Shown in pieces: positions 1-5,780 of a DNA stretch of 8,023 nt. The number at the start of each line of letters is the position of its first letter. Positions within the stretch are counted from its first letter, which is position 1. A program made the translations under genes and the position numbers. Source of the DNA: Candidatus Methanoperedentaceae archaeon (GTDB lineage Archaea > Halobacteriota > Methanosarcinia > Methanosarcinales > Methanoperedenaceae); the NCBI GenBank assembly GCA_014859785.1, contig JACUTP010000078.1, forward strand, positions 1 to 8,023. Reading direction: 5' to 3'. Below the pieces are notes generated by a model. That model was given only the letters and a program-made list of their open reading frames with translations. It ran no database searches and was not told the origin of the DNA.

Positions 1-143
1 TTCAGGTCAAGGAAAAACGGGGACAGCGCCACAAGTATGAGTGCAAAGTTGTTTACGTGGATACCTGGTGTGAGCCCTGAAATTATCCCGAGTAAGAACC
101 CGGACATGATGGAAATAATTAGGAGAGTTATTGAAATTTCCAT
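1..143 (-). CDS. TctA-family (DUF112-like) archaeal membrane protein, N-terminal fragment
   Basis: The first 47 codons of a membrane protein are visible; the rest lies beyond the left edge. The ATG at 143-141 is preceded by GAGGA (150-154) at 6-nt spacing, which supports this start. The peptide opens with a hydrophobic helix (about residues 4-22), followed by GLTPGIHVNN and a second hydrophobic stretch. The G-x-x-P-G-x-H-x-N pattern after the first helix is what I recognise from the archaeal branch of the TctA/DUF112 membrane proteins, relatives of the large subunit of tripartite tricarboxylate transporters. Archaeal members usually lack the periplasmic binding protein and small subunit, and their substrate is unknown. 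It is divergent from hemD, with 63 bp between the two starts. Family assignment is fairly likely, but function is open because only the N-terminus is seen. Confidence 0.7.
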   Translation of the reverse strand, partial: MEISITLLIISIMSGFLLGIISGLTPGIHVNNFALILVALSPFFLDL

Positions 144-206
144 AGAGTGTCCTCAAAGACACGAGCAAACAAAAACATTATGCTTTGAAAGGCAATAACC
201 AGTAAT
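144..206. promoter_or_regulatory. Divergent intergenic region, TctA-like gene / hemD
   Basis: These 63 bp must hold the start signals of both flanking genes. On the minus side a perfect 5-bp inverted repeat, GTGTC (147-151) and GACAC (158-162) with a 6-nt loop, overlaps the GAGGA ribosome site (150-154) of the TctA-like gene. On the plus side there is no convincing Shine-Dalgarno before hemD. An AT-rich word around 173-183 could serve as its TATA element, giving a very short or absent leader. No clean consensus promoter is visible, so the assignment rests mainly on position. Confidence 0.4.
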
Positions 207-878
207 ATGAAAATCGCCATAACAAAGCTTGTGGAAAAATCCGAAGGTGTGGCAGAACTGTTCAGGCGCCATGGGCACGAAGCCATTATTGTTCCAACGA
301 TGCGTGCGGGCAAACCTTCAGACACCGCTCCCTTTGAACATCTTGCGGACTTGCTTAAAAAAGGCGAAATAGACATATTGATATTCACAAGCGCGCTTGG
401 TGTCATGAAACTTTTTGATAAAGTAAAACCCGGTGATGTAAGGATAATAAGCGTTGGACCAAAGACAGCAGAAAAAGTAAAAGAATACGGCTTATCAGGT
501 GAGGTCATAGCAAAGTTTTCATCAGACAATTTCGCTGATTACCTTGGCGACATAAAAGGCAAGACAATCGGGATTCCAAGGGCGCAGGTCCCAAACCGGG
601 AACTTACACAATCCCTCACCTCAAAAGGCGCAGTTGTTGTCGAGGCACCTGCATACAGTCTTGAACCGGCGGGTAATATCTTAACAGACGCCCTGCATGA
701 TGTGGAGGCGGTGATATTCACAAGCGCCAAATCTTTTGAATACTCAGGCTTCAGCACCCACGATGCCTGTAAAACCATTGCGATAGGTGAAAAGACAGCC
801 AGGGTTATGAAAAAACACGGCATTGAGCCTGATATTGTAGGAAACGGAACCCTTGAAAGCTGCCTGCTTAAGCTCTAA
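207..878 (+). CDS. hemD: Uroporphyrinogen-III synthase
   Basis: A 223-residue protein of the HemD family, which closes and inverts ring D of hydroxymethylbilane to give uroporphyrinogen III, the precursor of siroheme, cobalamin, F430 and haem. HemD sequences are poorly conserved, but the two-lobed pattern is clear. Lobe 1 has FTSALGV (60-66) and VGPKTAEKVKEYG (83-95). The hinge and second lobe include IGIPRA (121-126) and the matching FTSAKSFE (171-178). The C-terminal signature is AIGEKTARVMKKHG (192-205) followed by P-D-I-V and T-L-E. It is slightly shorter than typical bacterial HemD (about 240-260), as is common in archaea. No other tetrapyrrole gene lies in the window. The start is the first ATG with the family-typical hydrophobic first strand (MKIAIT); no good Shine-Dalgarno precedes it, so translation may be leaderless. 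Confidence 0.88.
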   Translation: MKIAITKLVEKSEGVAELFRRHGHEAIIVPTMRAGKPSDTAPFEHLADLLKKGEIDILIFTSALGVMKLFDKVKPGDVRIISVGPKTAEKVKEYGLSGEVIAKFSSDNFADYLGDIKGKTIGIPRAQVPNRELTQSLTSKGAVVVEAPAYSLEPAGNILTDALHDVEAVIFTSAKSFEYSGFSTHDACKTIAIGEKTARVMKKHGIEPDIVGNGTLESCLLKL

Positions 879-906
879 CCCACCAGGTTATTGTTTTCGC
901 ATGGAA

Positions 907-914
907 TATTTTAT
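907..914 (+). promoter_or_regulatory. Candidate TATA box for pdxT
   Basis: TATTTTAT lies in the 60-bp gap after hemD, ending 24 bp before the pdxT ATG at 939. No Shine-Dalgarno precedes that ATG. With the usual archaeal spacing of about 25-28 bp from TATA centre to start site, transcription would begin within a few bases of the ATG and give a leaderless mRNA. This suggests pdxT can be transcribed independently of hemD. The call rests on spacing and composition only. Confidence 0.4.
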
Positions 915-938
915 CTTGTTTTCTGTTAAGTTAAGACC

Positions 939-1547
939 ATGCGCATCGGAGTCATTGCAATACAGGGAAATGTCGAAGAGCATGTCTGCGCGATGGAAAA
1001 GGCACTGGAACAGGCAGGCATTGAAGCCGAAGTAGTTAAAATAAAACACAGTAGGCTTGTTCCAACATGCGATGCATTAATCCTCCCGGGCGGTGAAAGC
1101 ACCACCCTTGGAAGGCTCATGGAACGGGAAGGCATAGCATCGGAAATAAAAGACGCGGTGCGTTCAGGTGTCCCGATAATGGGAACATGCGCCGGATTAG
1201 TTCTTCTTGCAAAACACGGTGATGAACAGGTACGAAAAACAGGACAATCCCTGCTCGGGCTGATGGATATCCGTGTAAAGAGAAACGCATTCGGAACCCA
1301 GAAGGAGTCGTTTGAATGTGCGGTTGATTTTAAAGGTTTTGCAGAGCCGTTTAATGCGGTATATATCAGGGGTCCCTGTATCGAGGAATGCGGGAGGGAT
1401 GTTGAGGTTCTCTCAAAACACAACGGTTTAATCGTAGCTGCAAGACAGGATAACATGCTTGTGCTTGCATACCATCCTGAACTGACAGATGATTTGCGGA
1501 TACACCGCTATTTCCTTAAAATGGCTGGAGCTTCACTCCTGATTTAA
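939..1547 (+). CDS. pdxT: Pyridoxal 5'-phosphate synthase glutaminase subunit
   Basis: A class I glutamine amidotransferase of the PdxT/SNO family, 202 residues, close to the usual family length. It hydrolyses glutamine and channels ammonia to PdxS, which builds PLP from ribose 5-phosphate and glyceraldehyde 3-phosphate. All hallmarks are present: N-terminal IGVIAIQGNVEEH, the LPGGESTT loop (49-56), the nucleophile Cys84 in GTCAG, the RNAFG motif (115-119), an IRGP segment (143-146) and the catalytic His179/Glu181 in AYHPELTDD. The enzyme should therefore be active. The partner gene pdxS is not in the window and must lie elsewhere. The stop is 15 bp inside the 3' end of the convergent membrane-protein gene. 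Confidence 0.96.
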   Translation: MRIGVIAIQGNVEEHVCAMEKALEQAGIEAEVVKIKHSRLVPTCDALILPGGESTTLGRLMEREGIASEIKDAVRSGVPIMGTCAGLVLLAKHGDEQVRKTGQSLLGLMDIRVKRNAFGTQKESFECAVDFKGFAEPFNAVYIRGPCIEECGRDVEVLSKHNGLIVAARQDNMLVLAYHPELTDDLRIHRYFLKMAGASLLI

Positions 1548-2621
1548 CATGCTGTTAATTGCATCGGCTTTTTTCCGGTATTTGTTCCTGAGTTCCTCAT
1601 ATTCTTCATCCAGAAGGTCACCTGAAGCGTAATCATTTTCCAGGGTGCTGATTTTTGACTGGATCTCATGCTTTTCAGTTTCAAGTTCGTATTTTGATTT
1701 CCCTGAAAGCCCCGAATCAATTTCAATTGGCGAATTTTCCACAAGCTCTTCTGGTTCATATTCTTCTGGTTCTGCTTCACTTTTTAAGTTTTCAGTGATT
1801 CTATGTTCAATATTCCGGAGCTTTTCACTTTTCTTCCTTAAAAACGGATATGAAATTACCAGTAATATAATTATTCCGGGAATTGCATAGCTTGTAGCCT
1901 TTGCTGTGGTAACTACAGGCTGTGAGAGTTCAACATTAAACTCCTTGAATCCGGGCCGTTCCCATCTATACAGGACACTGTTATCATCTTCATACATCGG
2001 GTTACCTGAAGCTGAGATACTGTTACCGTTTTCATCTGTTACGTATATGCTGTCTGCTTCCCTTTTAATTACTTTGAGTATGATCATTCCAGGTTGTTTT
2101 GTTAGCGCAGGATAGTTGAATATTTTGTTAAAAACTTGTGACTTCGTTATCGTTCCTGTCTGTTCGGCAGGAACACTGTATTCAATAATATAAAGAGGCG
2201 GAAGCGGGTCATTTGATTTCATGAAATCATTCCAGCTTACAATATTCCCGTTAAGAGTTGTCTGAAGCGTATTCAAGCTCCCATCAACCATCATTTCAAC
2301 ACGGGCAACTATTACACCTTCTGCACCATCAGGAATCCATGACATGAGGGAGCCGAGGTAGTTTTCTGTGCCTTCATTTCTGTAAATAAGGGTCTCACGT
2401 ACGAAAATCTCATTTTCAGATTCCAGCTTAACCATGTCTACTTCTATAAGGTGCTGCAACAACGCTATGTCCTGGTCGGATTCTGTTACGTTTTCAAGGT
2501 CCTCTGGCTGGATACTTGACTCATTACTGTTCGATGTGCCCATTCCGCCAAAGCCAAAAGCAGGCTGTACCAGTAAAATTACCAGTAATATCGGGATAAT
2601 GCTTTTTATAAATTTATTCAT
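1533..2621 (-). CDS. Unrecognised membrane-anchored extracytoplasmic protein with cytoplasmic helical tail
   Basis: 362 residues; I do not recognise a named family. A signal peptide (about 1-23, KK-poor h-region, ending QPAFG) is followed by a polar segment with two N-glycosylation sequons (NES 33-35, NVT 44-46). A predicted beta-rich outer domain (about 50-235) comes next, then one membrane helix (about 244-261) with a positive LRKK stop-transfer. The cytoplasmic part has a Glu/Pro-rich acidic linker (281-300) and a C-terminal helical hairpin (about 310-360). The hairpin pattern, L-E-x-D-Y-x-S-G-D-L-L-D-E-E-Y-E-E-L-R, resembles the short helix-G-helix element of SHOCT domains and of the CcmI N-terminal soluble region. 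That hints at a docking role or a link to cytochrome c maturation, but is only a resemblance. The start is supported by the signal peptide; a weak AGGT-type site (2631-2635 region) lies 9 nt upstream. It is transcribed alone, convergent with pdxT and divergent from the CBS gene. Confidence 0.75.
   Translation of the reverse strand: MNKFIKSIIPILLVILLVQPAFGFGGMGTSNSNESSIQPEDLENVTESDQDIALLQHLIEVDMVKLESENEIFVRETLIYRNEGTENYLGSLMSWIPDGAEGVIVARVEMMVDGSLNTLQTTLNGNIVSWNDFMKSNDPLPPLYIIEYSVPAEQTGTITKSQVFNKIFNYPALTKQPGMIILKVIKREADSIYVTDENGNSISASGNPMYEDDNSVLYRWERPGFKEFNVELSQPVVTTAKATSYAIPGIIILLVISYPFLRKKSEKLRNIEHRITENLKSEAEPEEYEPEELVENSPIEIDSGLSGKSKYELETEKHEIQSKISTLENDYASGDLLDEEYEELRNKYRKKADAINSMLNQE
1569..1574 (+). 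terminator. Possible U-tract terminator after pdxT
   Basis: A run of six T on the plus strand, 22 bp after the pdxT stop and inside the convergent gene. Archaeal intrinsic termination can use U-tracts without a hairpin, and a terminator is expected here because the genes collide. The run is short, so this is weak support. Confidence 0.22.
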
Positions 2622-2659
2622 GTTTTATAGTACCTATTATACCTATATCTAATATCATA

Positions 2660-2714
2660 TTGTGTTAATATATCTTGTTGTGTTAAAAGCATTATTTTAT
2701 ACTTCCTGACACAA
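2660..2714. repeat. TTGTGTTAA repeats, candidate operator
   Basis: The 9-bp word TTGTGTTAA occurs exactly at 2660-2668 and 2678-2686 (18-bp period). A partial inverted copy, TGACACAA, lies at 2707-2714. The first copy overlaps the candidate minus-strand TATA element (2666-2674) and the second sits just upstream of it, a position where a DNA-binding protein would influence initiation. In AT-rich DNA two such copies could arise by chance, so the operator role is an inference. Confidence 0.35.
2666..2674 (-). promoter_or_regulatory. Candidate TATA box for the minus-strand membrane protein gene
   Basis: On the minus strand this reads GATATATTA, preceded by purine/C-rich ACAACAA that could act as a BRE. 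Its centre is about 49 bp upstream of the ATG at 2621, giving a predicted leader of roughly 20 nt that would include the weak AGGTA ribosome site (2631-2635). Confidence 0.38.
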
Positions 2715-2772
2715 AGGTTTTTTCATAAAAAATATATAGAACGATTGTTAGACGTTACGTATAATGAATTGT

Positions 2773-2780
2773 ATATAAAT
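2773..2780 (+). promoter_or_regulatory. TATA box of the CBS-antiporter operon
   Basis: ATATAAAT is a near-consensus archaeal TATA box. Its centre is about 37 bp before the ATG at 2814, which puts the start site near 2800-2804, just before the GGGGAG ribosome site at 2803-2808. That leaves a very short leader. The alternative ATATATA at 2733-2739 would give a leader of about 50 nt that includes the inverted repeat at 2780-2800. Confidence 0.5.
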
Positions 2781-2800
2781 TAAAATCAGTAATATTTTAA
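2780..2800. repeat. Perfect 7-bp inverted repeat before the CBS gene
   Basis: TTAAAAT (2780-2786) and ATTTTAA (2794-2800) are perfect reverse complements separated by seven bases. The element sits between the TATA box and the ribosome site, so it could be an operator over the initiation site or, if transcribed from the upstream TATA, a weak AT-only hairpin in the leader. As RNA the stem would be unstable, which favours a DNA-binding role if it has one. Confidence 0.35.
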
Positions 2801-2802
2801 AA

Positions 2803-2808
2803 GGGGAG
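2803..2808 (+). promoter_or_regulatory. Ribosome binding site of the CBS gene
   Basis: GGGGAG ends 5 nt before the ATG at 2814. It fixes that start and shows Shine-Dalgarno-led translation in this organism, in contrast to the apparently leaderless pdxT. Confidence 0.7.
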
Positions 2809-2813
2809 TCAGA

Positions 2814-3257
2814 ATGTCGGGAATTTTTCCGGAACTGAAAGTAAGCAAGTTAATGGAAAGAAATATTGTTTTCTTACAAGAAGATGCATCTATAAACGAT
2901 GTACTTGATTTATTCGAAAAACATCACTTCCACTTATTCCCTGTTATAAACGATGAAGGGAACCTCGTTGGCGTAATAGATCAGGATATTATCCTGGAAA
3001 TACTTTTATTTCATAGAATCCCGCGGGTCAAGCATACCCATCTCGCTGCGGTCCGTTCACTTGGCAGTGATGTGAAAGGTATCATGGTCACCCACCCGGT
3101 CACCATCTCACCTGATACGGATTTGAACGAAGCTGCAGACCTCATGCTGAAACACCGTGTAAACAATGTTTGTGTGGTGGAAAACAGGAAGCTTGTGGGT
3201 GTCCTGACCAAGCATGACATCATCAACGAAGTCATTAAAAGGAAAAGGTCAGTATAA
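2814..3257 (+). CDS. Stand-alone tandem CBS-domain protein
   Basis: 147 residues made almost entirely of two CBS domains (about 8-67 and 85-144), a Bateman module. CBS pairs commonly bind adenosine compounds (AMP, ATP, SAM) and regulate an attached or partner protein. Domain 1 shows HLFPVINDEGNLVGVIDQDII and domain 2 shows NVCVVENRKLVGVLTKHDII, both typical strand-turn-strand-helix endings with the conserved G-V-(I/L)-(T/D) segment. A linker rich in histidine (H67, H74, H76, with H37, H38, H40 in domain 1) is somewhat unusual and could bind metal, which is speculative. No membrane segment or catalytic domain is present. The stop shares one base with the start of the antiporter gene, so the two are translationally coupled and likely function together, with this protein as a cytoplasmic regulatory subunit. 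Confidence 0.9.
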   Translation: MSGIFPELKVSKLMERNIVFLQEDASINDVLDLFEKHHFHLFPVINDEGNLVGVIDQDIILEILLFHRIPRVKHTHLAAVRSLGSDVKGIMVTHPVTISPDTDLNEAADLMLKHRVNNVCVVENRKLVGVLTKHDIINEVIKRKRSV

Positions 3258-4426
3258 TGGAAATTCTGCTTCAAATTTTTCTGATTCTATTTCTGGCAAA
3301 AGTCCTCGGAGAGGTTATTGAAAGGGCGGGTTTCCCTGGCATCCTTGGTGAAATATCGGCAGGTGTTATTGTTGGTTTCGTGTTGCTTCGGCCGGATATC
3401 GAGATACTGTCTTTTCTTGCAGAGCTTGGCGCGGTTTTCCTTTTGTTTACAGCCGGCTACAGGGAAGTACATCTAAAAGAACTGAGAACTGCAACAAAAA
3501 AAGCGTTAATTCCAACAGTTATCCAGATTATTTTTGTTTTTTATCTTGGTTTTCTGGTTGCAAGGGTTTTCGGGTTTGGATTGCTGGAAAGTTTATTCAT
3601 GGGTGTTGCCTTCAGTCCGACAAGCATAGGGGTCACTGTAAAAACACTCATCGATCTTGATTACCTATCAAGCAGGGTCGGGTCAATGATACTATCATCT
3701 GCCATACTTGACGACATAATCGGAATATTCATGCTTTCCGTATTTGCAACATTTGCGACTTTAAACCAGCTTCCATCGATTCTGCACATACTGATCATAA
3801 CCGGAAAGCTGGTTTTATTCATATTAATTATGTTTTTATTGGGTTGGAAAATCTATCCTGTAATATTTAATTACATTCACAGAATGCATGTTAAGGAATC
3901 CATATTCTCTTTTGTGGTCATGATTGCGCTTCTGTCTGCATACCTTGCAACATTATTCGGCCTCCACTCCGTTATCGGTGCATTTATCGGGGGATTATTG
4001 CTTTCCAACATACCCTTTGCTAAAATAGAGGGTGTCCAGGACAAGGTCAGCGGCCTTGCTTATGGCATACTCGTTCCCTTTTTCTTTGCATTCATCGGCC
4101 TTTCCATTGATACAGGAACACTTATAACGGGTTATTTCACGGTTTTTGTTGTTGCAACGGCTATCATTGGGAAACTTGTGGGTGGATTTATTGGATCAAG
4201 AATCGTCGGATTTGGCAATTATGACAGCCTTTTTTTTGGTGCGGGGATGATACCCAGGGCCGAGGTCGGGCTTGTAATTTTAGCAGTGGGTAAAAGTGCG
4301 GGGATTGTCAGCATCGAGATGTTCTCTGCGATCGTTTTTATGGTGGTATCCTCAATAATTGTTTCACCGGTTCTGTTAAAATTAGTAACAATGATGAAAG
4401 AAAAATCAAACAAAGCAGTTTTGTGA
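3257..4426 (+). CDS. CPA2-family cation/proton antiporter (NapA/KefB/GerN-like), no regulatory tail
   Basis: 389 residues with about 13 predicted membrane helices, the layout of the membrane core of the monovalent cation:proton antiporter-2 family. Landmarks are GFPGILGEISAGVIVG (25-40), the unwound-helix segment FSPTSIGVTV (119-128), the ion-binding Asp152-Asp153 pair in AILDDIIGI, LFGLHSVIGAFIGGLLL (233-249), FFAFIGLSID (276-285), Lys306 in GKLVGG, and IPRAEVGLV (332-340). In the family, the DD pair marks electrogenic exchangers (two H+ per Na+, as in NapA). Na+/H+ exchange is therefore the likeliest activity, though K+ cannot be excluded. KefB/KefC-type relatives carry a C-terminal TrkA-N/RCK domain; this one ends directly after the last helix. 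The ATG lies in a TAATG overlap with the CBS gene, with AGGT (3246-3249) as ribosome site. It ends 6 bp from the convergent phosphatase gene. Confidence 0.93.
   Translation: MEILLQIFLILFLAKVLGEVIERAGFPGILGEISAGVIVGFVLLRPDIEILSFLAELGAVFLLFTAGYREVHLKELRTATKKALIPTVIQIIFVFYLGFLVARVFGFGLLESLFMGVAFSPTSIGVTVKTLIDLDYLSSRVGSMILSSAILDDIIGIFMLSVFATFATLNQLPSILHILIITGKLVLFILIMFLLGWKIYPVIFNYIHRMHVKESIFSFVVMIALLSAYLATLFGLHSVIGAFIGGLLLSNIPFAKIEGVQDKVSGLAYGILVPFFFAFIGLSIDTGTLITGYFTVFVVATAIIGKLVGGFIGSRIVGFGNYDSLFFGAGMIPRAEVGLVILAVGKSAGIVSIEMFSAIVFMVVSSIIVSPVLLKLVTMMKEKSNKAVL
4401..4405 (-). terminator. Possible U-tract terminator of the four-gene minus-strand operon
   Basis: On the minus strand, about 28 bp past the phosphatase stop, the sequence reads GATTTTTCTTTC, a short T-rich tract. 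Termination is expected here because the antiporter gene converges. There is no hairpin and the tract is short, so support is weak. Confidence 0.22.
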
Positions 4427-4432
4427 ATGAAA

Positions 4433-5230
4433 TCAAGCGTTTAATTTTGATACAATAATATCATGTAATTCTTTTTGCTTTGTACCTATCAATGATATGC
4501 CGGTTACCTGCACGTTCCCACTTATCTTTTTACCTGAAATATCAGTGAGTATCCCCCCTGCTTCATCCAGTATCAGCGCTGAAGCCATTATGTCATAGCC
4601 GCTGACAAGCTTGCGTGTATCCATTATACCATCCAGTGTCCCGTCAGCTACAAAACACATATCAAGTGCAATACTGCCAAGCGCTCTGACGATAATTTTT
4701 TTCTCAAGCTCGATAAGCCCTGGCGGCACATGAGGCACTCCATAGGAATATACCGATACAACTGGCTTCGGTCTGGTTCCCTGTTTGCTGCCTGAAATCC
4801 TCTTCCCGTTTAAAAAAGCGCCCTTGCTTTTTTTGGCGTGGTACACGTTGCCCTGTATGTCACAGATTACTGCCATAGTAATATCATCAAATGTTGCAAT
4901 GTCTGTTTTTTCGGTGTATGCGATGGATGTGCAGAAAAAAGGGATCCCGCATGTGGCATTGGTGGAACCGTCTATTGGATCAAAAACCAGCATGAATTCA
5001 GGTTTATCGCCGACAATCCTGTCGCCAATTTCCTCTGAAATCACCCTTGCCGAAAGACCGCGCTCTAAAAGTGCTGAATCAAGCGCTTTTTCTGCAGCCA
5101 TATCCATTTTCCGCGTGATATCTTTCGGGCGCTGTGTAACCATTTCGCCGTAATCTTTGTTCCCGCCGATAAACGAGCTAATTTCGTTCCTGATTTCAAT
5201 CCCGATTTCTACCAGGGTTTCAAGTTCCAT
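4433..5230 (-). CDS. Inositol monophosphatase / FBPase / CysQ-superfamily phosphatase
   Basis: 265 residues, the usual size for archaeal IMPase/FBPase proteins. Metal-site motifs are present: Glu66/Glu67 in SEEIGD, the signature DPIDGSTN (84-91, with Asp84 and Asp87) and Asp213 in SGYDIMASALILDEAGG (210-226). The last motif has Tyr where many members have Trp-Asp. The family hydrolyses phosphate monoesters (inositol phosphate, fructose 1,6-bisphosphate, or 3'-phosphoadenosine 5'-phosphate) with Mg2+ and is Li+-sensitive in many members. Sequence alone does not choose among them; archaeal homologues such as MJ0109 act on inositol phosphate and FBP. I place the start at 5230, not at the in-frame ATG at 5266, because GGAG lies 6 nt upstream and the family N-terminus begins there. 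This gives an 11-nt overlap with the cysC-like gene, a sign of translational coupling that raises PAP as a candidate substrate. Confidence 0.9.
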   Translation of the reverse strand: MELETLVEIGIEIRNEISSFIGGNKDYGEMVTQRPKDITRKMDMAAEKALDSALLERGLSARVISEEIGDRIVGDKPEFMLVFDPIDGSTNATCGIPFFCTSIAYTEKTDIATFDDITMAVICDIQGNVYHAKKSKGAFLNGKRISGSKQGTRPKPVVSVYSYGVPHVPPGLIELEKKIIVRALGSIALDMCFVADGTLDGIMDTRKLVSGYDIMASALILDEAGGILTDISGKKISGNVQVTGISLIGTKQKELHDIIVSKLNA

Positions 5231-5771
5231 TTTCGTCTCCAAAAAGTGCAAGAATACCATCAGCAACTTTCCGGGCGCCCTGGTCAGCAGTCATTTTATC
5301 GCTATCCACAATGATTTCGGCTTCAAGCGGTTCCTCGTACGGAACATTAACACCCGGGACATTCGCACCTGCCTTTGCTGATTTCTTGTAGATGCTTTTC
5401 GGTGCGAATTCGGCTTTCCTTTTGGCTTCTCGTTCCATGCACACATCCAGAGGACACCTGACATAAACTTCTGCAAACCCGGGAATAATCTTACGTGCTG
5501 AATCTCGGTACTTTCTCCTGTTGGCTGTTGCGTCTATAAAAACATTAACTCCCGTTTCATTAAGGAGTTTTGCCATGTACCCGAGGGAGGCATACACAAT
5601 ATCCCGCTCCTCATCCGTATATTTCGGCTCTGGAGTGAGAAACCGCCTGATTTCATCAAGCTGGAGGTGTTTGACGCTGACACCCTCTTTAGCAAGAAGG
5701 GATGACGTACGGGTTGATATTGCTGTTTTCCCGCTTCCCGGAAGACCTGTAAACCAGACTGTGAAAGACAT
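5220..5771 (-). CDS. cysC: P-loop kinase of the adenylylsulfate (APS) kinase family
   Basis: 183 residues, close to single-domain APS kinases. The Walker A is GLPGSGKT (9-16). Other family landmarks are LDEIRR (38-43), FIDATANRRKYRDSAR (78-93, matching the second-substrate arginine segment), YVRCPLDVCMERE (103-115), SIYKKSAKAG (126-135, matching KGLYKKARAG) and VPYEEP (143-148). True APS kinases usually read LDGDxxR and ISPxRxxR; here the first is LDE-IRR and the second IDATANRRKYR. Phosphorylation of APS to PAPS is thus likely but not certain, and another hydroxyl-bearing substrate is possible. The start at 5771 follows GGGA just after the upstream stop (9-nt gap); the gene end overlaps the phosphatase start by 11 nt. 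No ATP sulfurylase, PAPS reductase or sulfotransferase is in the window. Confidence 0.82.
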   Translation of the reverse strand: MSFTVWFTGLPGSGKTAISTRTSSLLAKEGVSVKHLQLDEIRRFLTPEPKYTDEERDIVYASLGYMAKLLNETGVNVFIDATANRRKYRDSARKIIPGFAEVYVRCPLDVCMEREAKRKAEFAPKSIYKKSAKAGANVPGVNVPYEEPLEAEIIVDSDKMTADQGARKVADGILALFGDENGT

Positions 5772-5780
5772 TTTAATCCC

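Larger units (their letters stand above)
2622..2813. promoter_or_regulatory. Divergent promoter region, membrane protein / CBS-antiporter operon
   Basis: 192 bp, strikingly AT-rich compared with the flanking genes, with no credible ORF or RNA gene. It holds signals for both directions: a TATA-like element for the minus-strand gene near 2666-2674, a strong TATAAAT for the plus-strand operon at 2774-2780, and a second plus-strand TATA-like ATATATA at 2733-2739. It also holds TTGTGTTAA direct repeats, a TACCTAT pair in tandem (2631-2637 and 2640-2646), and an inverted repeat just before the CBS gene's ribosome site. The repeats suggest regulated expression. No regulator gene is present in the window. 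Confidence 0.6.

Noticed and set aside
926..1456. 176-residue minus-strand open frame opposite pdxT
   Set aside because: It lies wholly antisense to a fully convincing pdxT, has no ribosome site, and its composition (Ser/Cys/Thr/Arg-rich) is that of a shadow frame.
2718..2732. TTTTTT-CAT-AAAAAA hairpin as a terminator
   Set aside because: It lies between two divergent starts where no transcript ends, and an A/T-only stem with a 3-nt loop would be unstable.
5231..5266. Upstream in-frame ATG adding 12 residues to the phosphatase
   Set aside because: The extra residues are not family-like, no ribosome site precedes that ATG, and the ATG at 5230 has GGAG at good spacing.
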